DNA of 27,641 nucleotides from an uncultured Alphaproteobacteria bacterium (GTDB taxonomy: Bacteria; Pseudomonadota; Alphaproteobacteria; UBA9655), in contig CALBSK010000099.1 of the NCBI GenBank assembly GCA_937967795.1, positions 1 to 27,641 on the forward strand, read 5' to 3'. Below the pieces are notes generated by a model. That model was given only the letters and a program-made list of their open reading frames with translations, was not told the origin of the DNA and searched no databases. This document shows positions 15,223 to 23,193 of the stretch, one piece after another (position 1 is the first letter of the stretch; the number at the start of each line of letters is the position of its first letter). Both the position numbers and the translations under genes were made by a program.

Positions 15223-16038
15223 CTAAGCCACAAGTCTTTCCACATCGGGGAGTTTAATCATCTGAATAAGATTGCGCAATTCTTGTTTAGCAGACACATG
15301 AGAAAGCGTCATCGGAATCTTGCAGTCTTCTAAGTCAAGAACTGTTAAGCCTGTTAAGAAAAGCTCACGGAAAATAACCCGCTCTCCAAACCCTGGTATA
15401 TAGTGAAAACCAATTCGTTTTGCCAGAGCTTGAATAACGGTTTCCATTTGTTCTTTGTTTCTCGCCTTAATGCTACTCAAACGATTTCGCAGCACAAACC
15501 ACTCCATGGAATTTTGTCCTCGGATAGCGCGTTGTTTCTTTTGATCCCACACCATTTCAGCATAGGTACTGGGCCTTAAAATGTCCAACGTATCACTTTT
15601 CAATCTAACGAGCATATCAAGGTCAATAAAGCTATCATTAAGGGGGGTAATCAAGGTATCTGCCAGGGCGTGAGCTGCACGGGAAAGAGAAGAATCACTT
15701 CCAGGCGTATCAATGACAATGAAATGTTGAGACGCTAGTTGAGTCAGCGCTTTTTCAAGATTTTTCTGATCTTCCTTAATAGCTTCTTCCTTTAGAGAGT
15801 TTTTGCTAAGCAACAGGGGAATGTGAAGAGAAAGAGGCAATGGATTTTTCCGAACATCTGAAGTAGCCTTTCGGTTTTCTATATAACGAGTGAGCGTTCC
15901 TTGGCGAGCGTCCACATCAATACTTCCCACAGAAAATCCCATGCGGAGAAGACTCACAATGATGTGCATACTGACAGTTGATTTTCCTGTGCCCCCTTTT
16001 TCGTTTCCAAGAACAATAATATAAGGTTTTTGAGCCAT
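15223..16038 (-). CDS. mipZ: Division-plane positioning ATPase MipZ (ParA/MinD family)
   Basis: In Caulobacter, MipZ forms a bipolar gradient through ParB and inhibits FtsZ away from midcell. The 271-residue protein shows the deviant Walker A GNEKGGTGKST (11-21, signature Lys14), the Walker A' stretch IDVDARQGTL (from Asp41) and Walker B FIVIDTPGSD (Asp110). MipZ-specific stretches are PLNDSFIDLDMLVRL, MEWFVLRNRLSSIKARN and IPGFGERVIFRELFLTGLT. These distinguish it from ParA/Soj of chromosome or plasmid loci, and no parB-like gene is adjacent. The downstream J-like membrane gene matches the usual alphaproteobacterial neighbour. Upstream a weak TAGTCA-17-TATCAT pair could be its promoter. Confidence 0.93.
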   Translation of the reverse strand: MAQKPYIIVLGNEKGGTGKSTVSMHIIVSLLRMGFSVGSIDVDARQGTLTRYIENRKATSDVRKNPLPLSLHIPLLLSKNSLKEEAIKEDQKNLEKALTQLASQHFIVIDTPGSDSSLSRAAHALADTLITPLNDSFIDLDMLVRLKSDTLDILRPSTYAEMVWDQKKQRAIRGQNSMEWFVLRNRLSSIKARNKEQMETVIQALAKRIGFHYIPGFGERVIFRELFLTGLTVLDLEDCKIPMTLSHVSAKQELRNLIQMIKLPDVERLVA

Positions 16039-16237
16039 AATCCTTGCCTATTCCGTTTCAATAGTTTGAATGATGATACAAGGGATTAAGTCTATTGACT
16101 AGAGGGGTTATGCATCACAATGAAATAGGATTGTCATAAGGAGAAGATTTAAAGAAATATGTTTTAGGTTCCTTTTTTTGTTCCTTAACTCTTTTTTTAA
16201 AAATAACTGATTATAGTATGAGGAAAAATGAGAAGCG

Positions 16238-17326
16238 ATGAGCTTCTTAAAGGAAGCCTCACGAGTGAAAATGGAAACGCAAGAAGGTCAACAAACCACT
16301 TTTGAAATTGCTGGCGAAATTATCGAACCTGGAACCATTAAAACAGTTCGTATCCCTCTCTCCATGCTCCCTAATCATTCTGCGCTCAATTTAAATTTAC
16401 GCGTTATTCATGGGCGTCGTCCGGGAAAGCGCTTGTTTCTTAGTTCAACGATTCATGGTGACGAATTAAATGGAATTGAAGCCATACGCCGTGTTTTGGC
16501 CTCACCTCTTACCAAAAAGCTACGCGGAACCCTTATTGCTATCCCTATTGTAAATATGGTGGGAACTCTGATCCAAAGTCGATATCTTCCTGATAGGCGT
16601 GATCTGAACCGGAGTTTTCCAGGATCGCAAAATGGATCAGCAGCGTCTCAACTTGCCTATACGTTTCTTACAGAAATTGTTGAAAAATGCACCCATGGTA
16701 TTGATTTACATACAGGATCTGATAACCGTATAAATCTCCCCCAGATTCGATGTGATTTTCAAAGCAACGAAGCTCTCAAAATGGCTCTTGCCTTTAGCCC
16801 TCCTGTCATTTTAAAAGCGAAACTTCGAGAAGGATCTCTTCGCGGGGCCGCTGAAAATCTGTCCATTCCCACTATCATTTTTGAAGGAGGAGAAGCCCTT
16901 CGTTTCAATGAATTTGCTATTCGCGCAGCCGTTCAAGGGATTCTCCGGGTTATGAGGGCCCTTAAAATGATCCCCTATGAAAAATACGAAAGTAGGATAG
17001 GATCGCCTGTTGTTTCCCCCACAAGTCGATGGTTACGTGCGCCTTTAACGGGTATTTTTCGAACAGTTTGTCGCTTAGGAAAAAAAGTTCTGAAAGGTGA
17101 TGTGATTGGAAAGATTTCCGACCCGTTAGGCGTCAATAGCGTTGATGTTATCGCTACGTTTGATGGGGTTATTGTTGGACTGAATCAACTTCCTCTCGTT
17201 TATCAAGGAGATGCCCTTTTTAATATTGCTTGGGTTCATGATCCTGCTCGCGCCCAAGAAACTATTCAAGAATTTGAGGAAGAGGCAGAGATAAATCCTG
17301 CCTTGGATGATCCCGAAACTTATTAA
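16238..17326 (+). CDS. Succinylglutamate desuccinylase/aspartoacylase (M14-like) family zinc hydrolase
   Basis: A zinc-dependent amidase of the AstE/ASPA group, 362 residues. Zinc ligands are His73 and Glu76 in STIHGDELNG and His158 in IDLHTGS. The arginine/asparagine block DRRDLNRSFPG (119-129) and the catalytic glutamate Glu216 in IIFEGGE are present. The C-terminal 100 residues are a beta-rich barrel-like domain (RAPLTGIFR...LGKKVLKGDVIGKI...GVIVGL) as in the AstE-like subgroup, reminiscent of biotinyl/lipoyl-type barrels. No arginine succinyltransferase genes are nearby, so the substrate is open; related proteins deacylate N-acyl amino acids. Starts at 16265 (GTG) and 16271 (ATG), after an AAAGGAAG site, are alternatives. 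Confidence 0.88.
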   Translation: MSFLKEASRVKMETQEGQQTTFEIAGEIIEPGTIKTVRIPLSMLPNHSALNLNLRVIHGRRPGKRLFLSSTIHGDELNGIEAIRRVLASPLTKKLRGTLIAIPIVNMVGTLIQSRYLPDRRDLNRSFPGSQNGSAASQLAYTFLTEIVEKCTHGIDLHTGSDNRINLPQIRCDFQSNEALKMALAFSPPVILKAKLREGSLRGAAENLSIPTIIFEGGEALRFNEFAIRAAVQGILRVMRALKMIPYEKYESRIGSPVVSPTSRWLRAPLTGIFRTVCRLGKKVLKGDVIGKISDPLGVNSVDVIATFDGVIVGLNQLPLVYQGDALFNIAWVHDPARAQETIQEFEEEAEINPALDDPETY

Positions 17327-17446
17327 GAAATTATTTGTTTCTTTTTTTACGCTTTTAAATATGGGTCATATTATAAAATAATTTTACATTTTTTATTTTT
17401 TTGATATTCTGTAAATATAATATAAGAAAGAACCTACTTTATAAAA

Positions 17447-18703
17447 TTGCCTTTATCTCCCCTCAATCAAGAAAATAGCCTAACAGAAAAAGATCCTCAC
17501 TACATCTGGCCCAAATGGGCAAGGGCCAATCAACTTCCACCCATAGGAAACTGGCATGTGTGGCTGATTCTTGCTGGACGTGGGTTTGGCAAAACACGAA
17601 CAGGAGCAGAAACACTTCGATACTGGATTCAAGAAGGTCTTTGTCAGCGAATTGCTCTTGTTGGAGAAACAGAAACGGAAGTGCGACATGTGATGGTGGA
17701 GGGACCTTCGGGATTATTGGCCATCCATCCCCCTTCTGAAAGACCTGTGTATAAACCTTCAAAACGTCAACTTACGTGGAGCAATGGCGCCATTGCCACG
17801 TGCTTTAGTGCTGAAGCGTATGAGCAACTCCGTGGTCCTCAATTTGATGGGGCCTGGATTGATGAACTTGCCAAATTTCGTGAAGGTGAAAAAGTTTGGG
17901 ATCAACTGATGTTTTCTCTCAGGGTCGGTGCAAATCCTCGCGTCATTGCAACGACGACCCCTCGACCCACTAAATTTTTAAAGAATCTCACTCAAAATCC
18001 TGACGTTGTGGTAACAAAGGGATCTACCTTTGAAAATGCAGATAACCTTGCAAAACCCTTTCTTGATTATATTAGTGATCATTATGGCAAAGGTTCACTC
18101 GCCCGGCAGGAAATCTATGCCGAGTTCGTTGAAGAAGTACAAGGTGCACTTTGGACTCCGAGGCTTCTTGATCGGGCTAAAAGTGAATTTCAAGAGGTTC
18201 CTCTTCAGCGTCTTATCATTGCAATCGATCCTGCCGTCAGTCATGGGGAAAAGAGTGATGAGACAGGGATTATTGCGGCTGGCCTCACGCGAGAAGGCAT
18301 AGGCGTTGTCTTGGAAGACCTCTCCTTAAAGGGTCATGCATCCGTTTGGATTCAAAGAGCGATTGAAGCTTATCATCGGCTTAAAGCCGACCGTATTGTG
18401 GCAGAGGTCAATATGGGGGGAGACCTTGTCGAGCAGCTCTTGCGGGACTATGATGCATCAATCAGCTATAAACCTGTTCGTGCGCTACGTGAGAAAATTT
18501 TAAGAGCTGAGCCTATTGCAGCCCTTTATGAGAGAGGAAAGGTCTGGCATGCCACAACCTTTCCCGAATTAGAAGAGCAGCTTTGCTCTTACGTTCCTGG
18601 TGCGAGTTCAAAATCACCCGATCGGCTCGATGCCCTTGTCTGGGCTCTAACCGAGCTTATGCATAACCACCCTTCCCAACCTAGGATTTGGTGGGTAGGG
18701 TAA
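17447..18703 (+). CDS. Terminase large subunit (GTA/phage DNA-packaging ATPase-nuclease)
   Basis: Packages DNA into a capsid using an N-terminal ATPase and a C-terminal RNase H-like nuclease. Seen here: Walker A GRGFGKTR (44-51), Walker B FDGAWIDE (133-140), coupling motif ATTTPRPT (168-175), the nuclease Asp261 in IAIDPAVS with DETG after it, Glu320 in IVAEVNMGG, and Asp395 in SPDRLDALVWAL. All catalytic positions are intact and the length (418 aa) fits gene-transfer-agent terminases such as Rhodobacter orfg2. The frame has no ATG; a TTG at 17447 is the first usable start, with only a distant AAGAAAG upstream. No portal, capsid or small-terminase gene flanks it. It is either a preserved GTA relic, a scattered but working GTA gene, or a prophage remnant. 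Confidence 0.88.
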   Translation: MPLSPLNQENSLTEKDPHYIWPKWARANQLPPIGNWHVWLILAGRGFGKTRTGAETLRYWIQEGLCQRIALVGETETEVRHVMVEGPSGLLAIHPPSERPVYKPSKRQLTWSNGAIATCFSAEAYEQLRGPQFDGAWIDELAKFREGEKVWDQLMFSLRVGANPRVIATTTPRPTKFLKNLTQNPDVVVTKGSTFENADNLAKPFLDYISDHYGKGSLARQEIYAEFVEEVQGALWTPRLLDRAKSEFQEVPLQRLIIAIDPAVSHGEKSDETGIIAAGLTREGIGVVLEDLSLKGHASVWIQRAIEAYHRLKADRIVAEVNMGGDLVEQLLRDYDASISYKPVRALREKILRAEPIAALYERGKVWHATTFPELEEQLCSYVPGASSKSPDRLDALVWALTELMHNHPSQPRIWWVG

Positions 18704-18716
18704 GATAAGGTTTAAG

Positions 18717-19232
18717 TTAAGGAAGTGTCTTAATCACGTTTATCCATTTGTCTTGGTGAATAACGTCAAATTTATCCTCTTTCCAAACTTCGTAGGTTGT
18801 TTCCATTGTCCCGAGCAAGGGTTGTTCAGGATGTTCTTCATAAGACTTCTTAAGTTGTAGATCAGGAGGATTCACAATCATGAGAGAACTACCCAGCTGA
18901 AAATTCGTTCCAATGATCGAAGAAAACTTATCCAAAATCTTCCCTGTTTTAACATCAATAACCCAGTTTTCTTGGCATTGCGTCCCGCATCCTATGGTTA
19001 CAACAGCATAATGACCTGCAAAATTGGCTCCTTTTTGAGTACCTTCCTGAAGTTTCGTCTTGTAGGTTGCGGCTTTTGGATAACTGGTAAGATCGACGGG
19101 TACCGGCTTCCCTTTAAAAATATCTGTTTCCGGAACTAAATACTGAGAAGGTTCAGGGAGAGCTGTTTCCGCATATAAAGGTGTTGTTCCCATAAGCAAT
19201 ACAGAAAAAAGAACGGTTTTAAATAGGGTCAT
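18717..19232 (-). CDS. Small secreted protein, 171 aa, unknown family
   Basis: A very strong AAGGAGGA ribosome site precedes the ATG. Residues 1-21 are a signal peptide (MTLFKTVLFSVLLMGTTPLYA). The mature protein contains the block KGANFAGHYAVVTIGCGTQCQ...VIDVKTGKIL, which I recall from small periplasmic proteins of unknown function in other proteobacteria. Two closely spaced cysteines (CGTQC) could form a disulfide. A short beta-strand and turn pattern follows, ending with EVWKEDKFDVIHQDKWINV. It converges with the terminase gene, 13 bp away, and lies about 80 bp from the end of the kinase-like gene on the same strand. Confidence 0.75.
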   Translation of the reverse strand: MTLFKTVLFSVLLMGTTPLYAETALPEPSQYLVPETDIFKGKPVPVDLTSYPKAATYKTKLQEGTQKGANFAGHYAVVTIGCGTQCQENWVIDVKTGKILDKFSSIIGTNFQLGSSLMIVNPPDLQLKKSYEEHPEQPLLGTMETTYEVWKEDKFDVIHQDKWINVIKTLP

Positions 19233-19314
19233 TAAGAGGTCCTCCTTAACGTTGATAAGCTAAATATTATCTGAAAAATGAAAGAAAATCTATACACTCT
19301 TTCAAAAGAGCATG

Positions 19315-20379
19315 CTAGTTATGTTTTTTCTCACTTGCTTGTAGGCGTATCATTCCTTTATCTAAATTATTAAGAAGAGTTTCTACTTCTTTAATGGACA
19401 TTGATTTGTTTTTGACGCGTCTAGCTGCAATCTTTTGGTTAAATTCCCAAACAGGCGGAGGAAGAACAATGGCACCTTCTTTATAATTATAAGACGGAAC
19501 GTAGTAATAAGCGGGATAACCTAAAAGTTTTTGGAGGTAAATAAGGTCGTTACCCCTAATTGAGTCTTTTTTGGTAGATATGCACGCCTCTAAATCTATA
19601 TAAACGATCTTCTGTAAATCAGAAGTTAACAGAAAGTTGCTGGAATCTGTATCCTGCATGGCGCCCTTTTTTTTACAAAACTTGTATTCCTCTACAAAAG
19701 ATTGAAGGAGCCTTTGGTTAATTTCCCATTGTGAATAGGAAATTTCTTTAATTTTTCCACTGCCTTTATTCTCAATTCCCAAGTTTTTCATAAACTCTCG
19801 ACTGTCCTGAATTTCTGCCAGTGTTTCCCCTATCACAAGAGGTATATACAAAAGAAAAGTAGAGTAAGATCCCATAGGTTTTTTATAACAAGCAAAAAGG
19901 CGTCCTGCCTGTTTCCAACCGCAGTAGTCTTCCTGTTCTTCTGGATTAGAATTAAAGGCTTTTACGGCTTTTAAGGCTACGTATCGTTGAGAAGGACTAT
20001 GACGGCCCAAATAAACAACCCCGCCGTCCCCACTCCCTATACGTATTGAGGGGTCATAGATATAATCATCTGTACGTTGCAAGGTGGGATTGCTTTTTTC
20101 ATCTTTCATCTCAAGTTTTAAAAAAAACGCTTCTACGCCATCTTTCTTTACTCCATTTTTTTTCCTAAGCATCCTCTTGAAATCGTCAGGCAGCTTTGTA
20201 ATAGGCAAGGGCTTCCACGGATCCTCAGGAAGGGGCGAAAAATCTTCTTTTTTAAAAACCACAGTATAGCCTGGGGAGGCCGTTGCTTCTTCTTGCAGGC
20301 TTTCCATACAAAAAGCAGAAGAAAAAACGAAATAGAACCACAAAGGAGTTGACAGGAAAAATGGGAGTTTTGAAAACAT
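19315..20379 (-). CDS. Secreted protein-kinase-fold protein
   Basis: From the ATG at 20379 (a TTG at 20397 is an alternative) residues 1-25 are a signal peptide (MFSKLPFFLSTPLWFYFVFS, then SAFCMES). A linker of about 80 residues leads to kinase-like landmarks in the right order and spacing. These are a glycine loop IGSGDGGVVYLG (114-125), Lys137 in YVALKAVK, Asp243 and Asn248 in MQDTDSSNFLL (the Asp-to-Asn spacing of HRDxxxxN), and Asp262 in IVYIDLEA at the DFG position. The order and distances match protein kinases, with APH-type kinases the next option. HRD and DFG are not canonical. I infer an exported ATP-dependent kinase or a diverged pseudokinase; there is little ATP outside the cell, so a host-side target is plausible. 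Single gene; no adjacent phosphatase. Confidence 0.7.
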   Translation of the reverse strand: MFSKLPFFLSTPLWFYFVFSSAFCMESLQEEATASPGYTVVFKKEDFSPLPEDPWKPLPITKLPDDFKRMLRKKNGVKKDGVEAFFLKLEMKDEKSNPTLQRTDDYIYDPSIRIGSGDGGVVYLGRHSPSQRYVALKAVKAFNSNPEEQEDYCGWKQAGRLFACYKKPMGSYSTFLLYIPLVIGETLAEIQDSREFMKNLGIENKGSGKIKEISYSQWEINQRLLQSFVEEYKFCKKKGAMQDTDSSNFLLTSDLQKIVYIDLEACISTKKDSIRGNDLIYLQKLLGYPAYYYVPSYNYKEGAIVLPPPVWEFNQKIAARRVKNKSMSIKEVETLLNNLDKGMIRLQASEKKHN

Positions 20380-20454
20380 ATAATATCTACCACTCAATAA
20401 TATGTGAGAAAATTTAAATGTAATGGCAACTTACAAAACCGTCAACCACTCTCT

Positions 20455-21219
20455 TTAAACCTCAATAACAAGTCCATCATAAGCGGGCTCAACACCTTTA
20501 GGAAGGTCTTTTAAAAGAGTCTCATAATCAAGAAGAGCGGTCATATGGGTAAGGTAAGCTTGACGCGGACGAACCCGTTTAATCCATTCCAATGTTTTTG
20601 AAAGATGAGAATGACTGGGGCGGGGGTTTATATCTATACAATCCACGATCCATATATCGATTCCCTCAAGGATCTGAAAAGCATGCTCATCTAAATTCAC
20701 AACATCCGTTGAATAAGCGATGGTTTCAAAACGATAACCCAATGAAGTTGAGTAACCGTGGTCTTGGACCAAGGGCGTCACTGAAATATCTCTCACCTGA
20801 AAAGGGTCTCGAATAATGTTTGCAGTCAAGAAAGGCCGATAAATATCGGGTGTTTCTGCGTCGCTTAGGAATGCATAATAAAATCGACTTTTGATAGAGC
20901 GGAGTGTTGCAGCATCGCCATAAACAGGCAGAGGTTTTTTTCTCTCATGGGTAAAGGGTTTTAAATCATTAATCCCATGGGTATGATCAGCATGATCATG
21001 GGTATATAAAACCGCATCAAGGTTTCGAAGGCCGGAGGCAAGCCATTGGCTTCGCAAATCAGGCGAGGTATCCACTAAAAGAGTTGTTCCGTTTTTTTGA
21101 ACAGCAATCGAAGCCCGACTCCTTTGATTTTTAGGGTTTTTCGGATCGCAATTCCCCCATTTCCCCGTGATTGTCGGCACTCCCTCAGAAGCTCCGCATC
21201 CTAATATGGTCACACGCAT
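20455..21219 (-). CDS. MBL-fold metal-dependent hydrolase (PhnP-like)
   Basis: A cytoplasmic metallo-beta-lactamase-fold protein of the PhnP-like group, 254 residues. The opening TILGCGASEGVPTI and NQRSRASIAV are typical, as are TLLVDTSPDLR and the metal motif YTHDHADHTHGI (HxHxDH), with later ligands in AYSTDVVNLDE, HSHLSKTLEWI and AYLTHM. Members hydrolyse cyclic phosphodiesters; the exact substrate is not known here. The ATG at 21219 overlaps the tatD stop (10-nt overlap) and has an AAAGGTAAA site. A longer frame from 21273 is not needed. The tatD-MBL pair is a frequent alphaproteobacterial arrangement downstream of metG, but metG is absent here. Confidence 0.88.
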   Translation of the reverse strand: MRVTILGCGASEGVPTITGKWGNCDPKNPKNQRSRASIAVQKNGTTLLVDTSPDLRSQWLASGLRNLDAVLYTHDHADHTHGINDLKPFTHERKKPLPVYGDAATLRSIKSRFYYAFLSDAETPDIYRPFLTANIIRDPFQVRDISVTPLVQDHGYSTSLGYRFETIAYSTDVVNLDEHAFQILEGIDIWIVDCIDINPRPSHSHLSKTLEWIKRVRPRQAYLTHMTALLDYETLLKDLPKGVEPAYDGLVIEV

Positions 21220-22001
21220 GTAAGATTTACCTTTGAAAAGAGAGTTAAAAAATTTTGAGTTGTTTGAGCACATAATTCGTCAAAATTTACTTTTTTAAGC
21301 TCCGCTAATTTTTTAGCAGTCTCAATCAGATAGACGGGTTCGTTAGATTTTCCCCGATAAGGCTCCGGGGCCAAGAAAGGAGCATCCGTTTCAACCAATA
21401 GTTTATCTAAAGGAACGTCTCTCAGTACCTCACGAAGAGCGTCCGCTTTTTTGAAAGTCATAATTCCCGAGACAGAAATATAAAAGCCGAGTTCAAGGGA
21501 TTGATCACGCAGCCAAGATGTGCCTGAAAAACAGTGAATCACTCCCCTCGCCTTTCCTTCCCCAATCGTTTTTAATGCATCAATTGTATCTTTTTCCGCC
21601 TCTCTCGTGTGGACGATTAAAGGAAGATCACATTCAAGGGCAGCTTCAATGTGAGCCTTAAAGGCGTTTTGCTGCTCTTGTTGAGGACTATGTGTATAAT
21701 AGTAATCAAGCCCTGTTTCGCCAAAACCGATCACTTTAGGATGAGTAGCCGTTGTGACTAAAAGATTAAAAAGTTCTTTTTCGGGAAGTGTTTTTTCCGC
21801 TTCATGAGGATGTACACCTACACTCGCAAATACATCTTCATGACTTTCTGCAATGGCCGTGACAACGGGAATTTTGGAAAGATCCGTACAGATCGTTAAA
21901 AACCCGTTTACTCCTTTATCTTTTGCTCGCTTCAAGGTTCCCTTTATATCACCCGCCATAGGCTCATAGTCCAAATGACAATGGCTATCCACAAGAAACA
22001 T
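21210..22001 (-). CDS. tatD: TatD-family metal-dependent DNase
   Basis: TatD-family hydrolases are magnesium-dependent exo/endonucleases of the amidohydrolase fold, linked to DNA repair and RNA quality control. The 263 residues show VDSHCHLD (metal site), VGVHPHEAE, GFGETGLDYYY, LPLIVHTREAE, VIHCFSGT and VETDAPFLAPEPYRGKSNEP, all canonical. The ATG at 22001 is preferred because GGAGGGG lies 6 bp upstream; a TTG at 22019 would absorb this site. It overlaps the MBL gene start by 10 nt, so the two are coupled, and it follows lpxB after 49 bp. Confidence 0.95.
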   Translation of the reverse strand: MFLVDSHCHLDYEPMAGDIKGTLKRAKDKGVNGFLTICTDLSKIPVVTAIAESHEDVFASVGVHPHEAEKTLPEKELFNLLVTTATHPKVIGFGETGLDYYYTHSPQQEQQNAFKAHIEAALECDLPLIVHTREAEKDTIDALKTIGEGKARGVIHCFSGTSWLRDQSLELGFYISVSGIMTFKKADALREVLRDVPLDKLLVETDAPFLAPEPYRGKSNEPVYLIETAKKLAELKKVNFDELCAQTTQNFLTLFSKVNLTCV

Positions 22002-22050
22002 GTTTTTCCCCTCCATCAATTATTCTATATATACAATCAAAATAATAATT

Positions 22051-23193
22051 TTAAAATAAGGAGAGACCGACTGCTTGACGAGGAGCTTTTAAAAGAAAAA
22101 TGGCTTTCTCCATGGCTTCTATTTGGTGGGTGCGTATGTCTTGATTTTTTAAAAGATTCAAAAGAGTTGGCGCTAGCTTTTCAGCCACGCATTCCTCTTG
22201 TAAGAATTCTGGAATCCAGGGAGCCTCGATCTGTTCGTTCATATGTTTTTGAAGAAACCCAAATTTTTGAAAAGCAAGCAATATATTGACCATACAAACC
22301 CAAGGTGTTTTTAGAAGAGCTTTTGCAATCCATTCATTAAGCTTGTTTATCTTATAAGCGATGACAAAAGGGAGGCGTGCGGCTGATAATTGCAAGGCCA
22401 CTGTTCCTGAAGCAGCTAAAGCAACTGAAGCCTTTTGAAAAGCTTCCTTTCGCCCTTCATTTCCAACAACAATTTTAACAGGAACAGGCCAGTTATGCGT
22501 CCCTTTATAAACAAGATCTTCAACGGAAGCAAGAGTGGGAATGATAACTTTTAAGTCAAGGAGCTCTTCCTTCAAAAATTTCAATGTTTGTCTAAAAATA
22601 GGAAGCAACGTTTCAATTTCCGAGGGCCGGCTTCCCGGGAGGATACAAAGAAGATTTGGATCTCGTTTTTTCTTTCCTAATTTCTCCTTTGCCGCAGGAT
22701 GACCCACAAAAGTTGATTTAAGGCCATATTTCTCGAAATAAGGAGGCTCAAAAGGATAAAGACATAAAAGTTGGTCTAAAAAGCGAGAAATTTTTTTGGC
22801 TCGTCTCGGACGCCAAGCCCATACGGTGGGTGCTACATAGTGTATGAGACGCGGTCTTGGATTCATTTTATAAAGACGTTTCATGACTCGAAAATTAAAT
22901 TCAGGCGCATCGATAGTTACAACCACATCGGGTTTTAACAATTCAATGGTTTTAACCGTAAAATTCAAACGCTTCCAGAGTTGCGGTAAATTTTGTAGGA
23001 TTCCCCAAAGTCCCATAATAGAGAGATCTTCCATGGGAAAAAGGCTTGTAAGCCCTTCAGCTCTCATAGCTTCGCCCCCAATTCCCGCAAATCGAACCTC
23101 TTGATTTTTCCTTAATACATGCATGAGATCAGCCCCTAACTGATCGCCGGAAGCCTCTCCTGCTATTAAAAAAACTAAAGGGATCGGTGACAT
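22051..23193 (-). CDS. lpxB: Lipid-A-disaccharide synthase
   Basis: Joins 2,3-diacylglucosamine-1-phosphate to UDP-2,3-diacylglucosamine, forming the lipid A disaccharide at the inner membrane (GT19). The 380-residue protein has the N-terminal GEASGD (12-17), IDAPEFNF, LIHYVAPTVWAWRPRR, TFVGHP, LPGSRPSEI and AASGTVALQ. Near the C-terminus is PWVCMVNILL...PEFLQEECVAEKLAP, as in the family. The ATG at 23193 overlaps the lpxI stop by 19 nt. It is the last lpx gene of the operon. Confidence 0.95.
   Translation of the reverse strand: MSPIPLVFLIAGEASGDQLGADLMHVLRKNQEVRFAGIGGEAMRAEGLTSLFPMEDLSIMGLWGILQNLPQLWKRLNFTVKTIELLKPDVVVTIDAPEFNFRVMKRLYKMNPRPRLIHYVAPTVWAWRPRRAKKISRFLDQLLCLYPFEPPYFEKYGLKSTFVGHPAAKEKLGKKKRDPNLLCILPGSRPSEIETLLPIFRQTLKFLKEELLDLKVIIPTLASVEDLVYKGTHNWPVPVKIVVGNEGRKEAFQKASVALAASGTVALQLSAARLPFVIAYKINKLNEWIAKALLKTPWVCMVNILLAFQKFGFLQKHMNEQIEAPWIPEFLQEECVAEKLAPTLLNLLKNQDIRTHQIEAMEKAIFLLKAPRQAVGLSLF

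Noticed and set aside
15223..16038. Plasmid or chromosome partition ParA locus
   Set aside because: MipZ-specific motifs and the J-like neighbour are present, and there is no ParB or parS-like site nearby.
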